A DNA stretch of 64,000 bases from Streptomyces sp. ML-6. Its GTDB lineage: Bacteria; Actinomycetota; Actinomycetes; Streptomycetales; Streptomycetaceae. This document shows positions 18,106 through 26,917 of this stretch, piece after piece (the first letter of the stretch is position 1; each line of letters starts with the position of its first letter). The notes below the pieces were generated by a model, which worked only from the letters and a program-made list of their open reading frames with translations, made no database searches and had not been told where the DNA came from. The position numbers were made by a program, and so were the translations under genes. The stretch lies in contig NZ_JAOTIK010000001.1 of assembly GCF_030116705.1 (NCBI RefSeq), positions 2,437,001 to 2,501,000 of the forward strand, given 5' to 3'.

Positions 18106-20762
18106 GCGGAGCCTCCGGAGATCAGGGTGAGGAACGCGTCCTCCAGTCGGCGGTGCGGCCCGACACCGGTCAGCGGCACGTCGAGCCGGACCAGTTCGGC
18201 GATCAGCTCGGCCGGGGTGGCGCCGTCGAGCCGTACGAGCAGCCCGCGGCCGTCCTCCGTGCGGGCGGCCGAGCCGATCCCGGGCAGCGCGGCGACCTTC
18301 TCCGCGAGGGGTTCGGTCACCTCGTGCGCGCTGGTGACCAGCAGCGTGTCCCCGGACCCGGTGATCTCGGCGACCGGGCCGGCCTGGACGAGCCGGCCGC
18401 GGTCCATGACCACGAGGTGGGTGCAGGACTGCTCGACCTCGGAGAGCAGGTGGCTGGAGACGATGACGGTCCGGCCCCCGGCGGCGTAGCGGATCATCAC
18501 GTCCCGCATCTCGCGGATCTGGGGCGGGTCGAGCCCGTTGGTCGGTTCGTCGAGGATGAGCAGGTCCGGCATGCCGAGCATGGCCTGGGCGATGGCGAGC
18601 CGTTGCCGCATGCCCTGCGAGTACGTGCGGACGGCGCGGGCCAGGGCGTCGCCGAGCCCGGCGATCTCCAGGGCCTCCTCGATGTGCGCGTCCTCGGCGG
18701 GCCTTCCGGTGGCCTGCCAGTACAGCTCCAGGTTGGCGCGCCCGGACAGGTGCGGCAGGAAGCCGGCCCCCTCGACGAACGCGCCGACGCGGGACAGCAC
18801 GGGCGCACCGGGCCGGACGGCCTGTCCGAAGACGCGGATCTCGCCGTCGTCGGGCGTGATGAGCCCTATCAGCATGCGCAGGGTCGTGGTCTTGCCCGCG
18901 CCGTTGGGGCCGAGGAGTCCGAGCACCTGCCCCTTCTCGACCCGGAAGGACAGGTCCTGCACCGCGTACCTGTCGGCGGACTTCGCGTACTTCTTCGACA
19001 GCCCGGTGATCCGGAGCGGCACGTCGGCGAGCGCCGGGTCGGGCGCGGGGGCCGCGGTGCGGCGGCGGGCGGTGAACAGCAGTGCGGCGGCGATCACGAC
19101 GGCGGCGGCCGGCAGGGCCCAGGTCCATCGGGGCAGCGGGGCCGCCGCGGTTTTCAGGCCGGGGGCGGTGGGGACGGTGAGCGGACCGGCGGGGGTCACG
19201 GTGTACGTCGCGGGCGCGGCCGGGGAGGCGTGGCCGAGGTCGGTGGTGGAGAGGACCAGGCGGAGCCGGTGCCCGGCGTCGAAGCGGTGGTCGATGGCGG
19301 GGAGGGTGAGCCGTACACCCTTGCCCTGCCGGTCCTGCGGGATGCGGACGGGGGCGACCAGCTGGGAGGGCAGCAGTTGCTGCCTGCCGTCCGGGGACAC
19401 GTCGTACACCTTCCCGAACAGGACGGCGTCGCCGGAGTCCGTCCTGAGGTCGACGGTCACGGTGGGGGTGCCGGTGACGTTCAGCGGCGCGTCCAGCGGG
19501 GCCGAGTCGAAGCGGGCGTGCTGGCCGGGGAAGTCGAGCGAGAGCCCGACGCCGAGGGACGACAGCCGGGAGAGGCCGCCGCCGACGCCGGGCACGGCCG
19601 AGACGGCCGGCGGACTGGCCCCGGCGGGGTTGCGGAACGTCTGCGTCCGCCGCCCGATGCCGATCTCCTCCTTGCCGCTGTCCAGCCCCGGGTAGGTGGC
19701 GCTGCTCGCTCCGCGCGCGAGGGCGGCCCCGTCGGTGGAGTCGATGCCTCCGGTGCGGGTGACGCGGAAGGCGGGGCCGGTGTCGGCGTTCTCGTCGTCC
19801 TTCAGGTACCGGTCGAACCAGCGGCCGACGCGCTGGTGCACCCGGTCGGTCTCCGGGTCGCCGCCGTCGTGTCCGCCGGCGATCCAGTCGACGGCGACCG
19901 GGGCGCCGTTGCCGCCGATCGCCCCGGCCATGGCGTCGGCCTGGCCGAGCGGGAAGAGGGAGTCGGTCTGCCCCTGCACGATGAGCGCGGGCACCCGGAT
20001 CCGGTCGGCGACGGCGCTCGGGGAACGCTCGGTCAGCAGCGCGCGGGCGGCGGCGTCCGGTTTTCCGCTGACGGCGACCCGTTCGTACATCTCGCAGAGC
20101 CGCTTCTCGAACTTCTGGCAGCCGCCGCCGGTGGTGACGAAGATTCCGGCCCAGAGCTTCTTGAAGACCCCGTCGGGGAAGAGGGCGTCGGCCAGGTTCC
20201 AGTAGGTGATCTGCGGTGCGACGGCGTCGACGCGCTGGTCGTGCCCGGCGGCGAGGAGCGAGACGGCTCCGCCGTAGGAGGCGCCGGTGATCCCGACGCG
20301 GGGGTCGCCCTCGGCGTCGAGTTCCACCTCGGGCCGGTCCGCGAGCCAGTCGATCAGCCGGGAGACGTCCCGGACCTCGCGGTCGGGGGCGTTGAGCGAG
20401 ATCTCCCCGCCCGACTTCCCGAACCCGCGCGCGGACCAGGTCAGCACGGCGTATCCGGCACCGGCCAGCTGCTCGGCCCGGGCCCGCACGTCGTTCTTGC
20501 TGCCGCCGAAGCCGTGGCCGATCAGCACGGCCGGCCGGCGTTCCGTGCCGCCGGTGGTGAAGTACGAGGTGTCGATGGACACCCCGTCGAACCGCATCGT
20601 CCGGTCCTTGCGGTGCACGGCGGGCGCGCCGTCGTCGGCCGCGGCGGTCCAGGTTCCCGCACCGGCCAGCACGACGAATGCCGCGAGGCCCGCGCCCCAT
20701 CGGCTCCGCCTGCGGGGCAGCAGTCGCCGCCACCGGGGCGCATGCGCATCGGAGGTGTCCAT
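18102..20762 (-). CDS. Fusion of an extracytoplasmic S15/CocE-type alpha/beta hydrolase with an ABC-transporter ATPase
   Basis: 886 aa from ATG 20762. A basic N-terminus and hydrophobic segment WGAGLAAFVVLAGAGTW (residues 22-38) export the first half. Residues 55-340 are an alpha/beta hydrolase of the Xaa-Pro dipeptidyl-peptidase/CocE type with nucleophile GASYGG (Ser162), Asp267 in QTDSLF and His298 in AGGHDGG. A beta-rich S15 C-terminal domain follows (about 350-520). A second membrane helix, WALPAAAVVIAAALLF (about 545-562), leads to a complete cytoplasmic ABC ATPase: GPNGAGKTTTL (about 617), signature YSQGMRQRL, Walker B LLILDEPTNGLD and switch VSSHL. It overlaps the permease gene, so hydrolysis outside and transport are likely coupled. 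Substrate unknown. Confidence 0.88.
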   Translation of the reverse strand: MDTSDAHAPRWRRLLPRRRSRWGAGLAAFVVLAGAGTWTAAADDGAPAVHRKDRTMRFDGVSIDTSYFTTGGTERRPAVLIGHGFGGSKNDVRARAEQLAGAGYAVLTWSARGFGKSGGEISLNAPDREVRDVSRLIDWLADRPEVELDAEGDPRVGITGASYGGAVSLLAAGHDQRVDAVAPQITYWNLADALFPDGVFKKLWAGIFVTTGGGCQKFEKRLCEMYERVAVSGKPDAAARALLTERSPSAVADRIRVPALIVQGQTDSLFPLGQADAMAGAIGGNGAPVAVDWIAGGHDGGDPETDRVHQRVGRWFDRYLKDDENADTGPAFRVTRTGGIDSTDGAALARGASSATYPGLDSGKEEIGIGRRTQTFRNPAGASPPAVSAVPGVGGGLSRLSSLGVGLSLDFPGQHARFDSAPLDAPLNVTGTPTVTVDLRTDSGDAVLFGKVYDVSPDGRQQLLPSQLVAPVRIPQDRQGKGVRLTLPAIDHRFDAGHRLRLVLSTTDLGHASPAAPATYTVTPAGPLTVPTAPGLKTAAAPLPRWTWALPAAAVVIAAALLFTARRRTAAPAPDPALADVPLRITGLSKKYAKSADRYAVQDLSFRVEKGQVLGLLGPNGAGKTTTLRMLIGLITPDDGEIRVFGQAVRPGAPVLSRVGAFVEGAGFLPHLSGRANLELYWQATGRPAEDAHIEEALEIAGLGDALARAVRTYSQGMRQRLAIAQAMLGMPDLLILDEPTNGLDPPQIREMRDVMIRYAAGGRTVIVSSHLLSEVEQSCTHLVVMDRGRLVQAGPVAEITGSGDTLLVTSAHEVTEPLAEKVAALPGIGSAARTEDGRGLLVRLDGATPAELIAELVRLDVPLTGVGPHRRLEDAFLTLISGGSA

Positions 20763-21135
20763 GGTCCCCGACCCTAAGCGGACGACCGCCGCGCGCGGAC
20801 AGCCACCAGGGGGAACTCCTCGGCCTCCTCCGGACGTACGGCGCCCGCCCGCCGTACTGCGGACGCGGTATGCCGTGGCATCGGGACGGGCGCGTCGTCG
20901 GGACGGGCGCGCGGTGCCGCGCGTGCTTCCCGGGGCGGGGCGGCGTCCCCGGAAGCGTCCCCGGAAGCGTCTTCGGCGGTGTGGTGTCCCCGGCGGTGTC
21001 ATGCCGGGCCCCTGACATTCGTCATACGGACCTCGGTACACGCGGCTCTGCCGGGCAACGGGCCCCGGCGGCCAGTCTGTACCCATCGAGAGCGGGGCCG
21101 CGCAAGGCCCCCGCCCCACGGGAGAGGAACCCGTC
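20763..21135. other. Divergent intergenic region
   Basis: No coding frame that I trust. It separates the leftward fusion gene from the rightward VC0807-like gene and must hold both promoters. Short direct repeats of the type GTCCCCGGAAGC occur near 20947-20970, and a dyad TGACATTCGTCA lies at 21013-21024. Confidence 0.5.
21013..21024. promoter_or_regulatory. Dyad TGAC-N4-GTCA, possible response-regulator operator
   Basis: TGACATTCGTCA is a perfect 4+4 inverted repeat followed by TACGG, about 110 bp before the VC0807-like gene. TGAC-N4-GTCA dyads are bound by some NarL/DesR-type regulators in actinomycetes, so it may control the divergent genes. The match is short and could be chance. Confidence 0.35.
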
Positions 21136-21909
21136 ATGACCAGCCCGGCCGCCACCGTCACCGCCCCCGTCGCAGTCGTCCCGGTCGCCGCCGTCACCGC
21201 CCCCGTCGCGGACGTCCCGGTCATGGACGCCCCGGCCGCCACCGGCCGGTTCACGCCGCGCAGGGCGGTGCTGGACAGCGTGCTGCCGCTGCTGGTGGAC
21301 GTGGCGGTTCCGCTCGCCTCGTACTACACGCTGAAGGCGACGGGCATGAGCACGTTCGCCGCGCTGGCCTGGAGCAGCGTGCTGCCGGCCGTGCGCACCG
21401 TGTGGAGCGTGGTGCGCGGGCAGCGGCTCAACGGGCTGGCCGCGCTGATCGTGACGGTCAACGCGGTGGGCCTGCTGACGAGTCTGGTGGTGGGCGACCC
21501 GCGGCTGATGCTCGCCAAGGACAGCGGGGTGAGCAGCATCATCGGGCTCGTCGTCCTGGTGACCGCACTGAAGGGGCAGCCGATGATGACCGCGGGCCTG
21601 CGGCCCTGGCTGGTGGGGGGCGACGCGGACAGGGCCGCCGCCTGGCAGCGGCTGTCGGCCGGGTCGGCGGCGTTCCGGCGGGCGGAGATCCGGTTCTCGA
21701 TGGTGTGGGGTGCGGCGCTGCTGGGCGAGTGCGTGGTGCGGACGGTGGGGGCGTACACGGTGCCGGTGGAGACGATGGTGTGGCTCGGCACGGTGATCAT
21801 GGTGGCGACGCTGGTGTCCGCGTTCCTGGTCTCGGGGCGGGTGGGCGCCGTCCCGATGCAGCGGATGATCGCCGAGGCCGCCCGTACGGAGAAGACCTCC
21901 GCCAGGTGA
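21136..21909 (+). CDS. VC0807-family integral membrane protein
   Basis: 257 aa from ATG 21136 with GAGAGGA upstream. A 37-residue N-terminal tail of V/A/P-T repeats (TAPVAVVPVAAVTAPVAD) is followed by hydrophobic segments: AVLDSVLPLLVDVAVPLASYY, FAALAWSSVLPAVRTVWSVV, NGLAALIVTVNAVGLLTSLVV, IIGLVVLVTALKG, a longer amphipathic part, then VWLGTVIMVATLVSAFLV. The pattern fits the VC0807 family, whose members sit next to many actinomycete regulators but have no proven role. It is followed by a strong terminator, so it is probably monocistronic. Confidence 0.82.
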   Translation: MTSPAATVTAPVAVVPVAAVTAPVADVPVMDAPAATGRFTPRRAVLDSVLPLLVDVAVPLASYYTLKATGMSTFAALAWSSVLPAVRTVWSVVRGQRLNGLAALIVTVNAVGLLTSLVVGDPRLMLAKDSGVSSIIGLVVLVTALKGQPMMTAGLRPWLVGGDADRAAAWQRLSAGSAAFRRAEIRFSMVWGAALLGECVVRTVGAYTVPVETMVWLGTVIMVATLVSAFLVSGRVGAVPMQRMIAEAARTEKTSAR

Positions 21910-21966
21910 CCCGGTGCCCCGATGACCCGGTGACGGGCCACCGGCCGGAGGGGGGCCGGAGGCCGA

Positions 21967-22010
21967 GGGCCGGGGAGGAGCCGTTCGCGGCTCCTCCCCG
22001 GCCCTTTTCT
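21967..22010 (+). terminator. Rho-independent terminator after the VC0807-like gene
   Basis: A perfect 17-bp stem (21967-21983 with 21988-22004) closed by a TTCG tetraloop is followed by TTTTCT. It is the clearest intrinsic terminator in the window and lies 58 bp after the stop codon. Confidence 0.92.
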
Positions 22011-22021
22011 GCCGGACTGCC

Positions 22022-22038
22022 ATTACCTCTCCGGTAAT
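22022..22038. promoter_or_regulatory. ATTACC-N5-GGTAAT inverted repeat with a repeated half-site
   Basis: ATTACCTCTCCGGTAAT is a perfect 6+6 dyad about 100 bp before the small membrane protein gene at 22137. The half-site CATTACCT (22021-22028) recurs at 22059-22066, 38 bp downstream. This looks like an operator for a dimeric repressor (MarR-, HxlR- or TetR-like) that controls the downstream gene. No matching regulator gene is adjacent. Confidence 0.5.
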
Positions 22039-22136
22039 TGAGGCGTTCGCGGGCCGGTCATTACCTTCCCCGCAGGGGCCTGCGCCCCTCCGGTCCCGCA
22101 CCCGGACCGGCGACGCAGCAACGAAAGGAAGACCTC

Positions 22137-22559
22137 ATGATGTCGTTCCGGAACGCGGGTACGGTCCCTGCGACGGGCACCGACCGCTCCGACGGCCTTC
22201 TCCGGTTCGCCCTCCTGGCGGACGCCGTCCTCACCGGTGCGAACGGCCTCGGATACCTCGGGCTCGCCACGGTCCTGGACTCCTTCCTCGGCGTGCGCCT
22301 CTCGGTGCAGTACCCGGTGGGCGTGTTCCTCGTCGGGTACGCGCTGTGGGTGCTGGCCGTCTCCCGCCAGGAGAACATCCGCCGCGGCCCGGTCGCCGCC
22401 GTCATCGCCCTGAACACGGCCTGGGCCGTGGCGAGCGTCGTGACGGTCGCCGTGGACGCGCTGACCGCGACGGGCGTCGGCAACGGATGGATCGTGTTCC
22501 AGGGCCTGACGGTGGCGGCCATGGGCGCGCTCCAGTACCTGGGTCTGCGACGCGCGTGA
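22137..22559 (+). CDS. Small four-helix integral membrane protein, unknown function
   Basis: 140 aa from ATG 22137 (MMSFRNAGTVPATG), with GGAAG upstream. Four hydrophobic helices are visible: LLRFALLADAVLTGANGLGYL, YPVGVFLVGYALWVLAVS, GPVAAVIALNTAWAVASVVTV and GWIVFQGLTVAAMGALQYLGL. The pattern is common among small streptomycete membrane proteins. No catalytic motif is seen. It is a single gene between an upstream dyad operator candidate and a downstream terminator hairpin. Confidence 0.82.
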   Translation: MMSFRNAGTVPATGTDRSDGLLRFALLADAVLTGANGLGYLGLATVLDSFLGVRLSVQYPVGVFLVGYALWVLAVSRQENIRRGPVAAVIALNTAWAVASVVTVAVDALTATGVGNGWIVFQGLTVAAMGALQYLGLRRA

Positions 22560-22572
22560 GCGCACGCGGGAC

Positions 22573-22607
22573 GGCCCGCACGGACGGGGGAGGTGTCCGT
22601 GCGGGCC
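22573..22607. terminator. Bidirectional hairpin terminator between convergent genes
   Basis: A perfect 13-bp stem, GGCCCGCACGGAC with GTCCGTGCGGGCC, and a 9-base purine-rich loop lie in the 71-bp gap between the membrane protein gene and the convergent mmsA. There is no T-tract on either side, which is common in high-GC actinomycetes. Confidence 0.8.
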
Positions 22608-22630
22608 GCGGGGAGGGGGCTCGGAACGAA

Positions 22631-24130
22631 TCAGTGGTTGCGGGGGAAGCCCAGGTCCACGCCCGCCGGGGCGTCGGCCGGGTCCGGCCAGCGGGTGGTG
22701 ACGACCTTGCCGCGGGTGTAGAAGTGCACCCCGTCGTTGCCGTAGATGTGGTGGTCGCCGAAGAGGGAGTCCTTCCAGCCGCCGAAGGAGTGGTAGCCGA
22801 CCGGCACCGGGATCGGCACGTTGACGCCGACCATGCCGGCCTCGATCTCCAGCTGGAAGCGGCGGGCGGCGCCGCCGTCCCGGGTGAAGATCGCGGTGCC
22901 GTTGCCGAACGGCGAGGCGTTCATGAGGGCCACGCCCTCCTCGTACGTCTCGGTGCGCAGGACGCACAGCACCGGGCCGAAGATCTCGTCCTTGTACGCG
23001 TCCGAGTCGGTGGACACGTGGTCGAGCAGGGAGAGGCCGATCCAGTGGCCGTTCTCGAAGCCCTCGACGGTGTGACCGGTGCCGTCGAGCACGACCTCGG
23101 CGCCCTGGGCGGCGGCGCCCGCGACGTAGGAGGCGACCTTGTCGCGGTGGGCGGCGGTGATCAGCGGGCCCATCTCGGACGTCGGGTCGTTGCCGGGGCC
23201 GATCTTGATCTTCTCGGCGCGCTCCTTGATCTTGGCGACGAGCTCGTCGGCGATCGAGCCGACCGCGACGATCGCGGAGATCGCCATGCAGCGCTCGCCC
23301 GCGGAGCCGTACGCGGCGGAGACGGCGGCGTCGGCGGCGGCGTCCAGGTCCGCGTCCGGCAGCACCAGCATGTGGTTCTTCGCGCCGCCGAGGGCCTGGA
23401 CGCGCTTGCCGTTGGCGGAGGCGGTGGTGTGGATGTACCGGGCGATCGGGGTGGAGCCCACGAAGGAGACCGCGGCGACGTCCGGGTGGTTCAGCAGGCC
23501 GTCGACGGCGACCTTGTCACCGTGCAGGACGTTCAGCACGCCGTCCGGCAGGCCGGCCTCGGCGGCCAGCTCGGCCAGCAGGTTCGCGGCCGACGGGTCC
23601 TTCTCGCTGGGCTTGAGCACGAAGGTGTTGCCGCAGGCGATGGCCAGCGGGAACATCCACATCGGCACCATGGCCGGGAAGTTGAACGGGGTGATGCCGG
23701 CGACGACGCCGAGCGGCTGGCGGATCGCGGCGACGTCGACCCGGCTGGAGACCTGGGTGGACAGCTCGCCCTTGAGCTGGGTGGTGATGCCGCAGGCCAG
23801 CTCGACGATCTCCAGGCCGCGGGCGACCTCGCCCAGCGCGTCCGAGTGCACCTTGCCGTGCTCGGCGGTGATCAGGGCGGCGATCTCGTCGCGGCGGGCG
23901 TCCAGCAGCGCGCGGTAGCGGAAGAGGATCGCCGTGCGGGTGGCCAGCGAGGACGTGCTCCAGGAGGCGTAGGCGTCCTTCGCGGCGGCGACCGCGGCGT
24001 CGACCTCGTCGAGGGAGGCGAGCGCGACCCGGGTGGTGACCTCTCCGGTGGCCGGGTCGGTGACCGGGCCGTAGTTGCCCGACGCGCCCTCGACGGTCTT
24101 GCCACCGATCCAGTGGTTGACGGTCTTCAT
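22631..24130 (-). CDS. mmsA: CoA-acylating methylmalonate-semialdehyde dehydrogenase
   Basis: 499 aa from ATG 24130; AAGGAG is 7 bases upstream. It converts malonate or methylmalonate semialdehyde plus CoA and NAD+ to acetyl- or propionyl-CoA and CO2, the last step of inositol breakdown and a step of valine breakdown. Aldehyde-dehydrogenase features are ITPFNFPAMVPMWMFPLA (Asn150 region), LKPSEKDP, the FVGSTPIARYI cofactor loop, and the catalytic cysteine in GSAGERCMA (Cys281). The MmsA/IolA group is indicated by QALGGAKNHMLVLPDADLD. It is the last gene of the iol operon, 25 bp after iolD, and ends at a terminator hairpin. Confidence 0.95.
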   Translation of the reverse strand: MKTVNHWIGGKTVEGASGNYGPVTDPATGEVTTRVALASLDEVDAAVAAAKDAYASWSTSSLATRTAILFRYRALLDARRDEIAALITAEHGKVHSDALGEVARGLEIVELACGITTQLKGELSTQVSSRVDVAAIRQPLGVVAGITPFNFPAMVPMWMFPLAIACGNTFVLKPSEKDPSAANLLAELAAEAGLPDGVLNVLHGDKVAVDGLLNHPDVAAVSFVGSTPIARYIHTTASANGKRVQALGGAKNHMLVLPDADLDAAADAAVSAAYGSAGERCMAISAIVAVGSIADELVAKIKERAEKIKIGPGNDPTSEMGPLITAAHRDKVASYVAGAAAQGAEVVLDGTGHTVEGFENGHWIGLSLLDHVSTDSDAYKDEIFGPVLCVLRTETYEEGVALMNASPFGNGTAIFTRDGGAARRFQLEIEAGMVGVNVPIPVPVGYHSFGGWKDSLFGDHHIYGNDGVHFYTRGKVVTTRWPDPADAPAGVDLGFPRNH

Positions 24131-24155
24131 GACAGAAACTCCTTCGATGGCGTCT

Positions 24156-26036
24156 TCAGAGGTGGTGGCGACGGTCGGCGACGTGGCGGTCGTACTCTTC
24201 CCGGGCTTTCACGGCCGACGGCCGGGTGGCCGTCTCGGCAACGGGAACATCCCACCACGCCTGTGCCGGAGGGGGGCCCGACACTGTGTCTGCCGTTTCG
24301 GTCTCGACGTAGACACAAGTGGGACGGTCCGCGGCCCGCGCCTCGCGGAGGGCCTCGCGCAGATCGCGCACGCTCCTGGCGCGCAGCACCCGCATCCCGA
24401 GCGAGCCCGCGTTGGCCGCGAGATCGACGGGCAGCGGGGGGCCGGTGAACGTGCCGTCCGCGGCGCGGTGGCGGTAGGCCGTGCCGAGGCGTTCGGCGCC
24501 GACCGCCTCGGAGAGCCCGCCGATGGACGCGTAGCCGTGGTTCTGCAGGACGACCAGCTTCACCGGGAGTTCCTGCTGCACGGCGGTGACGATCTCGGTG
24601 GGGTTCATCAGGTACGTGCCGTCGCCGACGAGGGCCCAGACCGGGCGGTCGGGGGCGGCCAGCTGGACCCCGATCGCGGCCGGGATCTCGTAGCCCATGC
24701 AGGAGTAGCCGTACTCCACGTGGTACTGCTGCGGGGAGCGGGCCCGCCAGAGTTTGTGCAGGTCGCCGGGGAGCGAACCGGCCGCGTTGATCAGGATGTC
24801 GTCCTCGGTGACGAGGCCGTCGAGGAGGCCGACGACCTGGGCCTGGGTGGGGCGGGCGTGCGGGTCGGGGGCGGTGAACGCGGCGGTGACGCGCCGTTCC
24901 CAGCGCTCCTTGGCGTCGGTGTACTCGGTCTCGTAGGCGGGGTCGACGCGGTGGTTGCGCTCGGCGAGCGCGGTGGTGAGGGCTTCGAGGGCGGTGCGGG
25001 CGTCGGCGACGAGCGGGAGGGCGCCGAGCTTGTGGGCGTCGAAGCCGGTGATGTTGAGGTTGAGGAAGCGGACCCCGGGGTTCGCGAAGAGGGTGGCGGA
25101 GGCGGTGGTGAAGTCGGAGTAGCGGGTGCCGATGCCGATGACCAGGTCGGCGGTGCGGGCCAGCTCGTCGGCGGTCGCGGTGCCGGTGTGGCCGATGCCG
25201 CCGACGTCGGCGGGGTGGTCGTGCCGCAGGGAGCCCTTGCCGGCCTGGGTGGAGGCGACCGGGATGCGGGTGGCGGCGGCGAACGCGGCGAGGGTGTGCT
25301 CGGCCGCGCTGTGGTGGACGCCGCCGCCCGCCACGATCAGTGGCCTGCGGGCGCCGCGCACCGCCCGCACCGCCCGCTCGAACTCCTGCGGGTCGGGGGC
25401 GGGACGGCGTACGTGCCAGACGCGTTCGGCGAAGAACTCCTCCGGCCAGTCGTACGCCTGGACCTGCACGTCCTGCGGCAGCGCGAGGGTGACGGCACCG
25501 GTCTGCGCCGGGTCGGTCAGGGTCCGTACGGCCTGGAGGGCGGCCGGGACCAGGGCCTCGGGGCGGGTGATCCGGTCGAAGTAGCGGGAGACGGGGCGCA
25601 GGCAGTCGTTGACCGACACGTCGCCCGCGTACGGGACTTCGAGCTGCTGGAGCACCGGGTCGGCGGGCCGGGCCGCGAAGGTGTCGCCGGGCAGGAGGAG
25701 GACGGGGAGGTGGTTGACGGTGGCGAGGGCGGCGCCGGTGACGAGGTTGGTGGCGCCGGGGCCGATGGAGGTGGTGACGGCGTGCGCGGAGAGCCGCCCG
25801 CACTGGCGGGCGTAGCCGACGGCGGCGTGCACCATGGCCTGTTCGTTGCGGCCCTGGAGGTAGGGCATGGCCCGGCCCGACTCGACGAGCGCCTGGCCGA
25901 TGCCGGCGACGTTGCCGTGGCCGAAGATGCCCCAGGTGGCGCCGATCAGCCGCTGCCGCCGGCCGTCGCGTTCGGTGTACTGGCGGGCCAGGAAGGCCAC
26001 CAGGGCCTGGGCGGTGGTGAGGCGGCGGGTGCTCAT
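24156..26036 (-). CDS. iolD: 3D-(3,5/4)-trihydroxycyclohexane-1,2-dione hydrolase
   Basis: 626 aa from ATG 26036, set by GGAGGA 6 bases upstream and a 4-bp overlap with iolB. It is a thiamine-diphosphate enzyme that opens the inositol-derived dione ring to 5-deoxy-glucuronate. The N-terminal ThDP domain shows TWGIFGHGNVAGIGQAL and the glutamate in GRNEQAM. The middle domain is intact, and the C-terminal ThDP motif runs GDGTYLMNPTEI to VVLQNHGYASIG. The group-specific GYSCMGYEIPAAIGVQLA is present. It acts in the cytoplasm between inosose dehydratase and IolB. Confidence 0.95.
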   Translation of the reverse strand: MSTRRLTTAQALVAFLARQYTERDGRRQRLIGATWGIFGHGNVAGIGQALVESGRAMPYLQGRNEQAMVHAAVGYARQCGRLSAHAVTTSIGPGATNLVTGAALATVNHLPVLLLPGDTFAARPADPVLQQLEVPYAGDVSVNDCLRPVSRYFDRITRPEALVPAALQAVRTLTDPAQTGAVTLALPQDVQVQAYDWPEEFFAERVWHVRRPAPDPQEFERAVRAVRGARRPLIVAGGGVHHSAAEHTLAAFAAATRIPVASTQAGKGSLRHDHPADVGGIGHTGTATADELARTADLVIGIGTRYSDFTTASATLFANPGVRFLNLNITGFDAHKLGALPLVADARTALEALTTALAERNHRVDPAYETEYTDAKERWERRVTAAFTAPDPHARPTQAQVVGLLDGLVTEDDILINAAGSLPGDLHKLWRARSPQQYHVEYGYSCMGYEIPAAIGVQLAAPDRPVWALVGDGTYLMNPTEIVTAVQQELPVKLVVLQNHGYASIGGLSEAVGAERLGTAYRHRAADGTFTGPPLPVDLAANAGSLGMRVLRARSVRDLREALREARAADRPTCVYVETETADTVSGPPPAQAWWDVPVAETATRPSAVKAREEYDRHVADRRHHL

Positions 26037-26917
26037 GGGCGGTCCTCCGGCCCGTGGAGGGGAAGTCTGGGGTCCATCGGCTGCGACGGCCAGGTGTCGC
26101 GGATCCAGCCGTGCTCCGGGTGGTCGCTGATCAGCCATTCCCGCTTCTCGCCGGGGCCCGCCATCACGTTGAGGTAGTAGAGGGTGCGGCCCGGGGAGGC
26201 GATGGACGGGCCGTGCCAGCCGTCGGGGATCAGGACCGTGTCGCCGCTGCGCACCTCGGCGAGGACGTCCGTGCCGCCGGGCCGGGACGGCGACACCCGG
26301 TGGTAGCCGAGGCCGTCGTGCTCCACCTCGAAGTAGTAGATCTCCTCCAGGACGGATTCGACGCCGGGGCGGTGCTCGTCGTGCTTGTGCGGCGGGTAGG
26401 AGGACCAGTTGCCGCCGGGGGTGAGGACCTCGACGGCGATCAGCCGGTCGCACTCGAAGGTGTCGGCGGCGGCGAAGTTGTGGACCTGGCGCGAGCAGGT
26501 CCCCGAGCCGCGCAGTTCGACCGGTACCTCCGGCGCGGGGCCGTAGCGAGCGGGGAGTCGTCGCTCGCACTTCGCTCCTGCCAGGGCGAAGCGGCCTCCT
26601 GCGCCGGAGGCGATCTGTGCGTGGGCGTCGCGCGGTACATAGGCGAAGTCGGACACGCCGCTGAACACGCTTTCCCGGCCCAGTAGTTCAAAGATCTCAC
26701 CTGAGGTGTGCACCGTACAGCCGCCGGTCAACGGAAGGACGATCCACTCGCATTCCCCGGTGACGAGTGTGTGAATTCCGCCGGGGCCGAGTTCCAGGAC
26801 GCGCAGGGCCGACCGGTCCCATCCGGCTTGCTCGGGGCCGATGTCGAGGGCGTAGGGGCCGTTCGCCGTGGTTCCGGCGCGGAGGTGGTGGCGGTGCTGT
26901 TCGTCGTCCGTCGTCAT
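26033..26917 (-). CDS. iolB: 5-deoxy-glucuronate isomerase
   Basis: 294 aa from ATG 26917. It isomerises 5-deoxy-glucuronate to 2-deoxy-5-keto-gluconate, the substrate of IolC. This is a two-domain cupin: the second cupin contains the metal-ligand region YPPHKHDEHRPGVESVLEEIYYFE and GTDVLAEVRSGDTVLIPDGWHG, which is diagnostic for IolB. The first cupin includes WIVLPLTGGCTVHTSGE. It overlaps iolD (ATGA), and its start overlaps the end of the Cgl0159-like gene, so the genes are translationally coupled. Confidence 0.95.
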   Translation of the reverse strand: MTTDDEQHRHHLRAGTTANGPYALDIGPEQAGWDRSALRVLELGPGGIHTLVTGECEWIVLPLTGGCTVHTSGEIFELLGRESVFSGVSDFAYVPRDAHAQIASGAGGRFALAGAKCERRLPARYGPAPEVPVELRGSGTCSRQVHNFAAADTFECDRLIAVEVLTPGGNWSSYPPHKHDEHRPGVESVLEEIYYFEVEHDGLGYHRVSPSRPGGTDVLAEVRSGDTVLIPDGWHGPSIASPGRTLYYLNVMAGPGEKREWLISDHPEHGWIRDTWPSQPMDPRLPLHGPEDRP

